DNA from: Xiheicaenibacterium sp046351325
GTDB lineage: Bacteria; Myxococcota_A; Polyangia; Polyangiales; Polyangiaceae
Direction of reading: 5' to 3'
Assembly: GCA_046351325.1 (NCBI GenBank)
Contig: JAXLYR010000007.1
Coordinates: forward strand, 310,001-374,000
Length of the DNA stretch: 64,000 bases
Shown here: in pieces, positions 18,760 through 27,274 of the stretch
Layout of the letters: each line of letters begins with the position of its first letter
How positions within the stretch are numbered: the stretch's first letter is position 1
Program-made: the position numbers and the translations under genes
The notes under the pieces: generated by a model
What the model saw: only the letters and a program-made list of their open reading frames with translations
What the model was told of the DNA's origin: nothing
Database searches by the model: none

Positions 18760-21700
18760 ATGAGCGAAACCGAGCGTGACACCTTCGAGCTGCTCATATG
18801 GGGGAGACGCGAGAAGCTCTCCATGCGCGTAAACCGCTTTCGGGGGCGCGAGCGGGCCTCGAGCACGTTCGCCTTCGACGCCGAGGTCTTCGCGCCCGAG
18901 AGCCGTGATCTCTACGCCTTGGTAGGCGCGCGTGCCGCGCTCCTCATCCAAACGAGCACGGCCGAGAAGCGCGCCATCTCGGGAATCGTCGAGTCCGTGG
19001 AGCAGGCGGCGACCACCGAGCGTGGACGCGGACACCCATTTCGTATCCGGGTCGTGCCTCGCCTTGCGTGCCTGCGACTGAGAAAGACCAGCCGCATTTT
19101 TCAGGATCTCTCGGTGCCGGAGATCGTCGCGCGCGTGGCTGGCTCCGTCGGCGTTCCAATCACGGAGCTCCTCCAAGGCTCTTATCCGCGCCGCGCCTAT
19201 TGCGTTCAATACCGCGAGACAGACCTCGGGTTCATCGAGCGCCTGCTCGCCGAGGAGGGCATCAGCTATTGGTTCGAGCACGCGACGGCCGAGGCTGTCG
19301 AGCTGACGGGGCCCGAGGACCGGCTCGTTCTGGTCGACCACGCGCGCGGCGTGGCCGCAGGTGATTCCCCGCTCACGTTGTCGCTGCGCCGCGGGGGCAC
19401 GGCCGTGGGCTCAGGAGAGCTCGAGGTCGAGCGCTTCGCGCGGCGCAGCTCTTTGCGCACGCAGAAGGTTCTGATTCGCGACTACGACTTTCGCCGTCCG
19501 CTGCTCGACGTGCGCGCCGAGACCTCCCGCGACACCGAGATCGACCTGGATTTGACGGCCTATCGACATCGGGGTGACTTCGAGACCGTCGACGTCGACG
19601 CGGCCCGCGCCGACGTCGAGCTCGAGCAGGCGCGCGTCGGTGCTGCGCGCGCATCGGGGGTGAGCCGCTGTCGTCTGCTCGCGGCGGGGACTGTGTTTGC
19701 GCTCGAAGTGGAGGAGGGCGCCGATCTCAGAGACCGTTATCTGGTCACCAGCGTTCGTCACGAGGGCGTCATTCCAGAGATCGCCGGCGACAGCGCGCCT
19801 ACCTATCAAAACCGGTTCACGTGTATCCCCGCGGACCTCGCGGCGCGCCCGCGACGCGGCCGGCGCACGCTCGACAATGTTCTCGCTACGGCGGTGGTGG
19901 TCGGCCCACGAAACGAGGAGATCCACGTCGACGCGTTCGGCCGCATCAAGGTCCAATTCCATTGGGACTTGGAGGGTCAGAACGACGATCGAAGCTCCAT
20001 TTGGATCCGCCTGATGCAGGGGTGGTCGGGCGCGGGCTGGGGCACGCAGTTCATCCCTCGCGTCGGGATGGAGGTCTTCGTGTCGTTCCTCGGCGGGGAT
20101 CAGGATTGTCCAGTCGTCATCGGCTGCGTCCCGAACGCGACGCATCCAGTCCCGTTTCCCTTGCCGGAGTCCAAATCACGTAGTGGTTTGAGGACGCGGT
20201 CCTACCCCGGCGGCGAGGGCTTCAACGAGCTGTCCTTCGACGACGCCTCCGGCCGTGAACAGGTCTATCTGCACGCGCAGGCTCGCTACGACGAAGTCGT
20301 CGGTACGAACCATTCGTCGTTGATACGCGGGGACGAGTCTCTACAGGTCAACGGCACCCGCAACGACCACGTCGGCGGCGATCTCGAGCAGCGCGTGCGC
20401 GGCGACGTCCACGTCGAGATCGACGGGAATCACCTCGAGGTCGTGGCGCGTGACCGCGACGAGCGCGTCGGCGGAATGGCCATTACGCGCGTCGAGGGCA
20501 GCGAGCGGCGCACGGTGCGCGGGGCGGCGGAGCTCGAGTACACCGGCGATCTCACCACGCGTGTGCTCGGGAGCGTGACGACTGTCGTGGGCCGCGCCGA
20601 CCGACGGCGCGCCTGGGTCACGCACGCCGAGGGCAACGCGACCCTCTCCGCGGGCGAGCGATTGGAGCTCTCCGCCGACAAGGAGCTCGTCCTCTCCGTA
20701 GGCAAGAGCACGATTCGTTTGACCGCCGAACAGATCGAGGTGCTGGCCGGCGCGCTCCACGCGAGCGGTGAGGGCGCGTCGATGTCCATCGACAAGAACG
20801 GCGCGGCGCTCGTCTCCAAAGACAAAGCCGAGGTCAGGCTCGACAAGCGAATGCTCGTCAAGACGGAGAGCGCGTCGCTCGCGCTCGAGAAGGAGGTGAA
20901 GATCGACGGCAAGAAGATCCTGCTCAACTCGCCGAACGACGCCACGGATGCGCCCCCGCCCCAGCCCGAGCCGCCGACGCGCCTGACGCTCACCGACGAG
21001 GACTCCGGCGCTCCGCTCGCGAGGCAGCGCTTCCTCGTGCTGCAGAAGGGTGGCGCCGAGCTCAGCGGTCGAACGGACCAAGACGGTAAAGCGGAGCTCC
21101 AGCTCGCCGAGGACGGCAACATCGTCTTCCCCGATTTGAAGACGCCCGGGGACTTCGACGCCAAGCCCTTCGAGCCTTATGTCGTCCGACAAGGCGACTA
21201 TCTCGGCAAGCTCGCGTTCGTCCACGGCTTCGACGAAGACAAGGTCTGGAATGACCCCAAGAACGCCGACGTCAAAGCCCGTAGGAAGGACCCCAATCAA
21301 TTGGTCGCTGGAGATGTCCTCCACTTCCCCCGCGCCGTACGCGCGAGCCAACCCCTGTCGAAGGGCAAGACCCACGACTTCAAGGCGAAGGTGCCAAAGA
21401 CGACAGCCCGCTTCGTCTATGAGGACGAGGACGGCCCGTGGGCCGAGCTCGATTATGTGATCGAGGGGCTCGGCGCGGAGGTAAAGGGCAAGACCGACGA
21501 CAAGGGCGCTGTCACCATCGAGGCACCTGTCTATGTCAGGGAGGTGCGAGTCTCCTTCCCCGACAAGCGAATGGTCTTCCCCGTGCTCATCGGCGACATG
21601 GACCCGATCGACGAGCCGAGCGGCCAAGAGCAGCGGCTGCAACACCTGGGGCTGCTCCCACCGAAGGGGGCGATCGTCTCCGAGCAGGACGCCGCGAACC

Positions 21701-21807
21701 GACTGTCCGCTGCGCTCCGCCAGTTCCAGGCGACGCACGATCTGCCTGCGACCGGGGTGATGGATGACGCAACACGCTCCGCGCTCGAGCAGGCGCACGG
21801 CGAGTGA
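18760..21807 (+). CDS. vgrG: Evolved VgrG: T6SS spike with LysM and peptidoglycan-binding domains
   Basis: 1015 aa from ATG 18760. Residues of about 1-370 form the gp27-like hub (FELLIWGRREKLSMRVNRFRG, then SVPEIVARVAGSVGVPITE, then YCVQYRETDLGFIERLLAEE). The gp5-like OB fold follows (VDAFGRIKVQFHWDLEGQ, then WIRLMQGWSGAGWGTQFIPRVGMEV), then a VgrG-type needle of short beta repeats to about residue 730. The C-terminal extension is unusual: a beta domain, a LysM-like module (VVRQGDYLGKLAFVHGFD, about 806-860), a further beta domain, and a peptidoglycan-binding helix bundle (RLSAALRQFQATHDLPATG, about 955-1010). The spike would puncture a target cell and carry cell-wall-binding modules. A probable effector gene starts 9 bases after the stop. 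No other T6SS structural genes are in the window. Confidence 0.93.
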   Translation: MSETERDTFELLIWGRREKLSMRVNRFRGRERASSTFAFDAEVFAPESRDLYALVGARAALLIQTSTAEKRAISGIVESVEQAATTERGRGHPFRIRVVPRLACLRLRKTSRIFQDLSVPEIVARVAGSVGVPITELLQGSYPRRAYCVQYRETDLGFIERLLAEEGISYWFEHATAEAVELTGPEDRLVLVDHARGVAAGDSPLTLSLRRGGTAVGSGELEVERFARRSSLRTQKVLIRDYDFRRPLLDVRAETSRDTEIDLDLTAYRHRGDFETVDVDAARADVELEQARVGAARASGVSRCRLLAAGTVFALEVEEGADLRDRYLVTSVRHEGVIPEIAGDSAPTYQNRFTCIPADLAARPRRGRRTLDNVLATAVVVGPRNEEIHVDAFGRIKVQFHWDLEGQNDDRSSIWIRLMQGWSGAGWGTQFIPRVGMEVFVSFLGGDQDCPVVIGCVPNATHPVPFPLPESKSRSGLRTRSYPGGEGFNELSFDDASGREQVYLHAQARYDEVVGTNHSSLIRGDESLQVNGTRNDHVGGDLEQRVRGDVHVEIDGNHLEVVARDRDERVGGMAITRVEGSERRTVRGAAELEYTGDLTTRVLGSVTTVVGRADRRRAWVTHAEGNATLSAGERLELSADKELVLSVGKSTIRLTAEQIEVLAGALHASGEGASMSIDKNGAALVSKDKAEVRLDKRMLVKTESASLALEKEVKIDGKKILLNSPNDATDAPPPQPEPPTRLTLTDEDSGAPLARQRFLVLQKGGAELSGRTDQDGKAELQLAEDGNIVFPDLKTPGDFDAKPFEPYVVRQGDYLGKLAFVHGFDEDKVWNDPKNADVKARRKDPNQLVAGDVLHFPRAVRASQPLSKGKTHDFKAKVPKTTARFVYEDEDGPWAELDYVIEGLGAEVKGKTDDKGAVTIEAPVYVREVRVSFPDKRMVFPVLIGDMDPIDEPSGQEQRLQHLGLLPPKGAIVSEQDAANRLSAALRQFQATHDLPATGVMDDATRSALEQAHGE

Positions 21808-21816
21808 GGTGTAGAT

Positions 21817-23403
21817 ATGTCGAATCAATTGAAGATCGTCATCGAGAACGACACCGACTACGCGCTGTTCGTGCCTGGGGGTGAGGACGACTTCATCCTC
21901 GACGCGCCGGGGACCCTCGTGACCGGCAGCAACCTACCGCCGAACCTCCTGAAGGCGCGGGCCAGCGCGGACTTCACCGTCTGTACGCCCATCGGCGGGC
22001 CGGGGCCCGAGGGACACCTGCGCATGCACTTCGACGCGATCAGGTTGGACGTCAGCGTCGTCTGGACTGACTTTACAAACTGTAAGCCAAAGGTGACGAA
22101 GGAGAACGGGGAGGACATCCTCGAGGGCGTCGTGAGCCCCTGCTACGTCATCTGGAGGCAGCTCGACGGCGCCCTCGGCGAGCTCGAGCACGTGACCGTC
22201 AAATACACCGATGACCAGGGGAAGGACTGGGACTTCGACAAGCTGGCCGCCTACCACGACAGCGACAAGGTGAAGCAGCAGGCCGGGATGAAGCAGGCGG
22301 CGGCCGACCCGAAGACGGCCGGGCCTGTCGTCATGAGGACGCTCGTCGCCACCTTCAAACTGAGGGTGAAGAACGTCCAGGCCAACGTCGCGCCACCCGC
22401 CGGCCAGCGCGTGACGATGCCGGCTGGCGTGGTCCGTCCGACAGGTGGCAGCAGGGTCCTCATGGGCGCCAAATACTGGACTTGGAACGCGCCCGGCATC
22501 TCGCAGCGGCGCAAGCGGTTGCTCGCCACGCTGGCGAATCGCTTCCCCATGGTCTGGGATCAAAAGGCGGGGGACATCGACCCCGTCAGCCAAGTCCCCT
22601 TCCAAGACATGGAGATGTGGACCCCCGGCAACGGCACGTCCTGTACGAGCGTCTCGACCAACATCGAGAACTTCCTTGTCGGTAAGGGCGGGAAGTGGGG
22701 CTTCGCGGCCTACTATTTCGAGGAGGCCTGGGTGCCTTGGGCCGCCAACCCAGCCAAGAAGATGCCGAACGTCGGGGACGTCTACCTGCTTTACAGCGAC
22801 CTCGAGCGGGTCGTCGACAAAGTCCCCCAGACCCCGCAGCTGCGCCACGTCGGCTTCATCCTCCACGTCCCCGCGAGCACGTCGGAGCGGTGGGTGACCG
22901 CCGACGGCGGACAACAAGGTAAGCCAGGTCGGGGCCAAGGTGGCGGGGGCGCGCTCGTCGGAACGAAGCAGTGGGAGAAGCGCATCCCGACCAGTCCGAA
23001 CCCCACCGTTTGGGAGGCCGCGCTCAAGGCGCACCCGTTCGCGAAGCCCATCGCCGACACCGAATACATCTATGTCGCGGGTGGGTCGGAGGCCTCGGCG
23101 CTCGCCGATGGCAATCGTATGTTGGGCTGGCTGGACATCGACTCGCCCGCGATCTCCTTCTTGACCGAGGCCTTCGATGCGCCCCTCGCCGACAATGTGC
23201 TCCAGAAGCCGGGCCAAGCGATCCAACAGAGGAATCGCTGGAGCCAGAAGCGGAACGTCACCGAGAACGACTATTGGTTCGTGGGCGCGTGGATCGACTT
23301 CATGCGCAACCAACCAAACAATCTGGCCCAATGGGTCGCCCACCTGAAGGACCCCCAGAAGAACCCCCCGCCTGCTCCGAGCGAGAGCACTGTCGCGCCT
23401 TGA
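21817..23403 (+). CDS. Putative T6SS cargo effector with papain-like (NlpC/P60-like) catalytic pattern
   Basis: 528 aa, no signal peptide, starting 9 bases after the vgrG stop with GAGGTG before the ATG. Residues 1-135 look like a beta-sandwich (KIVIENDTDYALFVPGGEDD), weakly reminiscent of aegerolysin-type domains. The C-terminal half has an amidase-like order: Cys276 in NGTSCTSVSTNIENFL at a helix start, the turn PNVGDVYLLYS (as in the GD-hydrophobic strand of NlpC/P60 and CHAP), His344 in RHVGFILHVP, and Asp363 in WVTADGGQQ. This suits a papain-fold peptidoglycan amidase or endopeptidase, consistent with the cell-wall modules of the VgrG. The catalytic assignment is inference; no close family is recognised. 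No signal-peptide immunity gene is adjacent. Confidence 0.65.
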   Translation: MSNQLKIVIENDTDYALFVPGGEDDFILDAPGTLVTGSNLPPNLLKARASADFTVCTPIGGPGPEGHLRMHFDAIRLDVSVVWTDFTNCKPKVTKENGEDILEGVVSPCYVIWRQLDGALGELEHVTVKYTDDQGKDWDFDKLAAYHDSDKVKQQAGMKQAAADPKTAGPVVMRTLVATFKLRVKNVQANVAPPAGQRVTMPAGVVRPTGGSRVLMGAKYWTWNAPGISQRRKRLLATLANRFPMVWDQKAGDIDPVSQVPFQDMEMWTPGNGTSCTSVSTNIENFLVGKGGKWGFAAYYFEEAWVPWAANPAKKMPNVGDVYLLYSDLERVVDKVPQTPQLRHVGFILHVPASTSERWVTADGGQQGKPGRGQGGGGALVGTKQWEKRIPTSPNPTVWEAALKAHPFAKPIADTEYIYVAGGSEASALADGNRMLGWLDIDSPAISFLTEAFDAPLADNVLQKPGQAIQQRNRWSQKRNVTENDYWFVGAWIDFMRNQPNNLAQWVAHLKDPQKNPPPAPSESTVAP

Positions 23404-23434
23404 CCCGCCACCCTCGCGCTGGTCTCGTTGTCAC

Positions 23435-23869
23435 GTGGGGAAGGCCGTCGCGGTTGGGCCGCTGTTCGTCGTTTGCTGGGACAACATTGTAACCGTAGAT
23501 GATCAGCGCGCGGCGCTGATGGGGCTCCGGCAAGCGGCGCACGCACATGGCCGAGAGCCCGTGATGATCGTCGTGTTGGGCGCTTCGCTTCGACCCCCGG
23601 ACGCCGAGGTCCGCAAGCAGGGCATCGGCGCCATTCGCACGGCGCTCGGCATCGCGAAGGTGCTCGAGGTCGCGGTCACCGGGGAGGGCGTGCTCGGCAC
23701 ATTGCAGCGCTCGACGGCGCGTGGGGTGGCCCTCCTCGTTCCAGAGCTGCGCGGCCGCGTTCACGTCCACGACTCGCTGGGCTCGGCCCTCCACCACGCC
23801 GCTTCGTTGGTGTCGTTCTCGATGGTGGAGGTCAACGCGGCGCTCGTGAGCGCTGGCTTTACCCTTTAG
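23435..23869 (+). CDS. SpoIIAA/STAS-like hypothetical protein downstream of the effector
   Basis: 144 aa from GTG 23435, 31 bases after the effector gene. VGPLFVVCWDNIVTVDDQRAALMGLRQAAHAHG, PVMIVVLGASLRPPD and a C-terminal helix give the beta-alpha pattern of stand-alone STAS/SpoIIAA-like proteins that myxobacteria carry in many copies. It lacks a signal peptide, so if the effector cuts peptidoglycan this protein would be in the wrong compartment for a classical immunity protein. It could be an adaptor, a regulator or simply a neighbour. The start is uncertain. Confidence 0.6.
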   Translation: MGKAVAVGPLFVVCWDNIVTVDDQRAALMGLRQAAHAHGREPVMIVVLGASLRPPDAEVRKQGIGAIRTALGIAKVLEVAVTGEGVLGTLQRSTARGVALLVPELRGRVHVHDSLGSALHHAASLVSFSMVEVNAALVSAGFTL

Positions 23870-24068
23870 CTCGCACCGGGCTGTCCGCGGGGTCACCTAC
23901 CGTCTTTACCCGGCGGCGAGATCGCCCGTTGGGAGAGTCAGCGCGCAGAGCTGACGCTCTTCTACCCGTCGAAACGGCGATATCCGACCTCGTTTTTTTT
24001 TGTCCACCCCGGCGGCGCCCACGCGTCCTCGCGCCGAACCCTCCACTGACAGGACACGAGGCACGCCC

Positions 24069-24710
24069 ATGAAGCTCCATTATTTCCCGCTCTCGACCTA
24101 CAGCCAGAAGACGCTCACCGCCTTGCACGAGCGCCAGATCGACTTCGAGCCGGTGTACGTCGACCTGACCACGGCCGAGGGGCGCGCCGCCTACAAGAAG
24201 ATTTACCCGATCGGGAAGATCCCGCTCCTCGTCCTCGACGACGGGCACCTCATCCCCGAGTCGACGATCATCATCGAGTACATCGACAAGCTCCCTTCGG
24301 CGAAGGGTGAGGCACTCATCCCGACCGAGGCCGACGCGGCTCGCCAGACGCGCTTTTACGACCGCGTCTTCGACCAATACGTCAACAACCCCTTCCAGAA
24401 GATCTTCTTCGACGGGCGCAAGCCCGAGAGCGAGCGCGACCCGGCGGGCGTCGCCGTCGCCAAGGAGCAGCTCGACATCAGCTACAAGCTCGCGGACAAG
24501 ACGCTCGCCGGTAAGACCTGGATCATGGGCGATCGCTTCTCGATGGCCGACTGCTCGCTCGCGCCGTCGCTCGCATACCTCCGCCACACCTACCCATTCG
24601 ACGCGTACCCAAACCTCGTGTCCTATTTCGGGCGCGTGGTCGAGCGTCCGAGCTTCGCGAAGGTCCTCGCCGAGGCTCAGCCCTTCATCGCCAAGCTCAT
24701 GAACAAGTGA
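24069..24710 (+). CDS. Glutathione S-transferase
   Basis: 213 aa with an N-terminal thioredoxin-like GST domain (KLHYFPLSTYSQKTLTALHE, then the cis-Pro region KIPLLVLDDGHLIPESTIIIEYID with the glutathione-contacting E-S) and an all-helical C-terminal domain carrying WIMGDRFSMADCSLAPSL, the conserved N-capping box. It should conjugate or transfer glutathione, or act as a peroxidase. ATG 24069 is the family start. Fifty bases downstream is a DGPF/YCII gene and then an ECF sigma factor, so the three form a likely regulon. The Ser in TYSQK is the candidate catalytic residue. Confidence 0.9.
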   Translation: MKLHYFPLSTYSQKTLTALHERQIDFEPVYVDLTTAEGRAAYKKIYPIGKIPLLVLDDGHLIPESTIIIEYIDKLPSAKGEALIPTEADAARQTRFYDRVFDQYVNNPFQKIFFDGRKPESERDPAGVAVAKEQLDISYKLADKTLAGKTWIMGDRFSMADCSLAPSLAYLRHTYPFDAYPNLVSYFGRVVERPSFAKVLAEAQPFIAKLMNK

Positions 24711-24753
24711 CCGCTCACGACCTCATCCATCGAGTTCATCAAGGAGATTGACC

Positions 24754-25098
24754 ATGTCAGAATTTCTCTATGTCTTCCGGGGTGGCGAGCGCGCGAACTC
24801 GCCTGAAGAGATGCAGGCCGGCATGCAGAAGTGGATCGCTTGGATGAAGGAGCTCGGGCAGAAGGGGCACTTCAAAGGCGGCGAGCCGCTCGAGCGTGGC
24901 GGCGCGGTCGTCAAAGGCCGTGAAAAGCACGTCACCGACGGCCCCTACGCCGAGGCGAAGGACGTCGTCGGCGGCTACCTGCTCGTGCAAGCTCGCGACC
25001 TCGCCGAGGCCGTCGCGCTGTCGAAGGGCTGCCCGATCCTCGAGGAGGACGGCACGGTCGAGGTTCGCCAGATCATGCAAATGCCGAAGCCCTCGTGA
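24754..25098 (+). CDS. DGPF/YCII-family protein
   Basis: 114 aa. LYVFRGGERANSPEEMQAGMQKWIAWM and the signature DGPYAEAKDVVGGYLLVQA identify the DGPF (YCII-related) family, small ferredoxin-fold proteins found beside ECF42 sigma factors throughout bacteria. AAGGAG lies 8 bases before the ATG at 24754. The sigma factor gene starts about 30 bases after the stop. The family has no proven biochemical function; it is thought to work in the same pathway as the sigma factor. Confidence 0.93.
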   Translation: MSEFLYVFRGGERANSPEEMQAGMQKWIAWMKELGQKGHFKGGEPLERGGAVVKGREKHVTDGPYAEAKDVVGGYLLVQARDLAEAVALSKGCPILEEDGTVEVRQIMQMPKPS

Positions 25099-25128
25099 GG
25101 GCGCGTCGCACGTGAGAGATTGATTCGG

Positions 25129-26409
25129 GTGAAGACGGCGGGGGAGGGGACGGAGCTCGCGCACCTGTTCCGTCACGAGTCGGGGCGCCTGCTCGCGGCG
25201 CTCGTGCGGCTCTTCGGTACGCACAACCTCGCGCTCGCCGAGGACGTCCTCAGCGACGCGCTCTGTCGCGCCGTCGAGGTGTGGAAGTTCAGCGGCGTGC
25301 CGGACGATCCGCGCGCGTGGCTGCTCACGGCAGCGCGCAACCGCGCGATCGACGTGCTCCGCCGCGAGAAGACGGCGCGCGACTTCTCCCCCGACCTCAC
25401 CCATTTGGTCTCGACCGAGTGGTCGCTCGTCGGCACCGTCTCCGCCGTGCTCAGCGGCGAGCTCGCCGACGAGCAGCTCTCGATGATGTTCGCGTGCTGC
25501 CATCGCACGATCCCCGAGCCGACCCAGGTCGCGCTGATGCTGCACGTCCTCTCGGGCTTCAGCGCGGCCGAGGTCGCGCGCGCGTTCCTCGTCCCCGAGG
25601 CCGCGATGCTCAAGCGCTTACAGCGCGGTAAGGCTTCGCTCGCCGAGCTCCGCGACGTCTTTCACGAGGAGAGCTCCCCGCTCGGGGGCGACGGCGCCCG
25701 CGCGCGGACGAGCGCGGTCCTCGGCGCGCTCTATCTGCTCTTCAACGAGGGGTACCACGGCAGCAGCCCCGACGATCCCATCCGCGCCGAGCTCTGCCTC
25801 GAGGCCATCCGGCTCGTCGAGCTCCTCACGCGACATCCCACGGCCGACTCGCCCGAGACGCGGGCGCTCGCCGCGCTGATGTGTCTTCACGCCTCGCGCT
25901 TGCCGGCGCGCACCTCTCCCGAGGGTGAGCTGCTCACGCTCTCCGCTCAGGATCGCTCGCTCTGGGATCGCTCGCTGATCGCGCGCGGCCTCGATTGGCT
26001 CGAGTCCGCGGCCGAGGGTGACGAGCTCAGCGCGTTCCACGTCGAGGCCGCGATCGCCGCCGAGCACGCGTTCGCGGCGTCGCACGAGGCGACGCAGTGG
26101 GGCCGCATCCGCGAGCTCTACGAGCTGCTCTATCGCATTCGGCCGACCCCGGTCGTCGCGCTCGGCCGCGCGATCGCCCACGCCGAGGCGCACGGCCCCG
26201 CGGCAGGCCTCGCCGAGCTCGACGCGATCGCCGACCGCGAACGGCTCGCGAACTATCCATTCCTCGAGGCCGCGCACGGCGAGCTCCACCTGCGGCTCGG
26301 TCACGCGCGCGAGGCCGCCTCGCATTTCGAGCGGGCGCTCGCGCTCGCGCGCAGCGACTCCGAGCGACGTTTCCTCGAGCGACGGCTCGCGCTCAGCCGC
26401 GACGTATGA
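25129..26409 (+). CDS. ECF42-type RNA polymerase sigma factor
   Basis: 426 aa from GTG 25129 with GAGAG 10 bases upstream; an in-frame TTG at 25120 adds three residues. Sigma region 2 is present (LAEDVLSDALCRAVEVWKFSG, then WLLTAARNRAIDVLRRE) and region 4 (IPEPTQVALMLHVLSGFSAAEVARAFLVPEAAMLKRLQRGK). A C-terminal extension of about 230 residues, with LYLLFNEGYHGSS and later TPR-like helices, is the hallmark of ECF42, which needs no anti-sigma factor and relies on the extension for activity. The upstream DGPF gene is the normal genomic partner, so the sigma factor probably controls it and perhaps the GST gene. Confidence 0.93.
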   Translation: MKTAGEGTELAHLFRHESGRLLAALVRLFGTHNLALAEDVLSDALCRAVEVWKFSGVPDDPRAWLLTAARNRAIDVLRREKTARDFSPDLTHLVSTEWSLVGTVSAVLSGELADEQLSMMFACCHRTIPEPTQVALMLHVLSGFSAAEVARAFLVPEAAMLKRLQRGKASLAELRDVFHEESSPLGGDGARARTSAVLGALYLLFNEGYHGSSPDDPIRAELCLEAIRLVELLTRHPTADSPETRALAALMCLHASRLPARTSPEGELLTLSAQDRSLWDRSLIARGLDWLESAAEGDELSAFHVEAAIAAEHAFAASHEATQWGRIRELYELLYRIRPTPVVALGRAIAHAEAHGPAAGLAELDAIADRERLANYPFLEAAHGELHLRLGHAREAASHFERALALARSDSERRFLERRLALSRDV

Positions 26410-26420
26410 ATCGCGGTTGA

Positions 26421-27206
26421 ATGTCGCCGACCCCACGTGCATCGATTCTCCCGGTGCTCGTCTCTGGCTGCCTCCTCCGTCTCCGACTCGCGGCCACACT
26501 CGCGCTCTTTGTCGCCCTCTCGGGCTGCGTGTCCGAGATGGCGCCCGTCGTCGCGGAGCCTCTGCGGGTGGGCAACGTCGACGATCTCCCAGCCGAATCG
26601 CTCGGGTTCGTGCGTGGCAAGACCACCCTCGACGAGGCCCGCGCGGCCCTCGTCGCCCACAAGCTCACGGGCGTCGTCGACGACCAGTTCGCGCGCGACG
26701 GTGGCGCCACAGTCCAGGTCCTCGGGGCCGACTATCAGCGCGCGATCCATGTATTTCGCGGCGGGGTCTACGACCACAGCATGAGCCTGCCGACGCACGG
26801 GTTGCCTGCGTATGGGCTCGCGTTGCGCCTCGCGCGGTCCGGCTCCTCCGATGTCCTGCTGGTGCTCTATCGCGATCCGCTCGGTCGCCGTGAGGACCCG
26901 CCGGTCATGCTCGCGTTCCGCTGGCAGACGGATCGGTTCGCGTTCGCGGGCTCGCTCTCGTTCGAGGCGATCGTCAACGCGCGGGGTGGTATGACCCACC
27001 CGCTCTTCGTCGGCACCGACCTCGACGAGGGCGTGATGCTCGTCGCGCGTGACCAGCGGGGCGCGCTCTGGGAGACCGCATATATCGTGCGCGCGCTCGC
27101 CCCCCAGCCGAACACGGCCCAGCACTTCGACGTCCGCCCGAAGCCCATGAGCGAGGCTCTGATGTGCTCGTGCATCCACGACTGGGCCTTCGGTAAAGGC
27201 GAGTAG
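26421..27206 (+). CDS. Lipoprotein, unknown function
   Basis: 261 aa starting 11 bases after the sigma factor stop. The hydrophobic stretch LRLRLAATLALFVALSGC ends in the lipobox LSGC; the first 20 residues before it are longer than usual, so the true start may be a later codon. The body is mixed alpha/beta (LGFVRGKTTLDEARAALVAHKLTG resembles the SmpA/BamE-like start of some lipoproteins) and ends with a CSCIHDW segment. It could be cotranscribed with the sigma factor by proximity. No family recognised. Confidence 0.7.
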   Translation: MSPTPRASILPVLVSGCLLRLRLAATLALFVALSGCVSEMAPVVAEPLRVGNVDDLPAESLGFVRGKTTLDEARAALVAHKLTGVVDDQFARDGGATVQVLGADYQRAIHVFRGGVYDHSMSLPTHGLPAYGLALRLARSGSSDVLLVLYRDPLGRREDPPVMLAFRWQTDRFAFAGSLSFEAIVNARGGMTHPLFVGTDLDEGVMLVARDQRGALWETAYIVRALAPQPNTAQHFDVRPKPMSEALMCSCIHDWAFGKGE

Positions 27207-27274
27207 CGCTCGGCGGCGGCGCGCTCAGTTACAGCGCTGTCATCGTGTGAGCGGGCCGTGTTATCGTCCAACCG

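Noticed and set aside
20341..21828. Long minus-strand frame (about 495 codons) opposite the vgrG 3' half
   Set aside because: No family pattern, no start signal, and complete overlap with clear VgrG, LysM and peptidoglycan-binding coding sequence.
23940..24001. Terminator at the nine-T run before the GST gene
   Set aside because: Only 4- to 6-bp stems are found upstream and none is directly next to the T-run.
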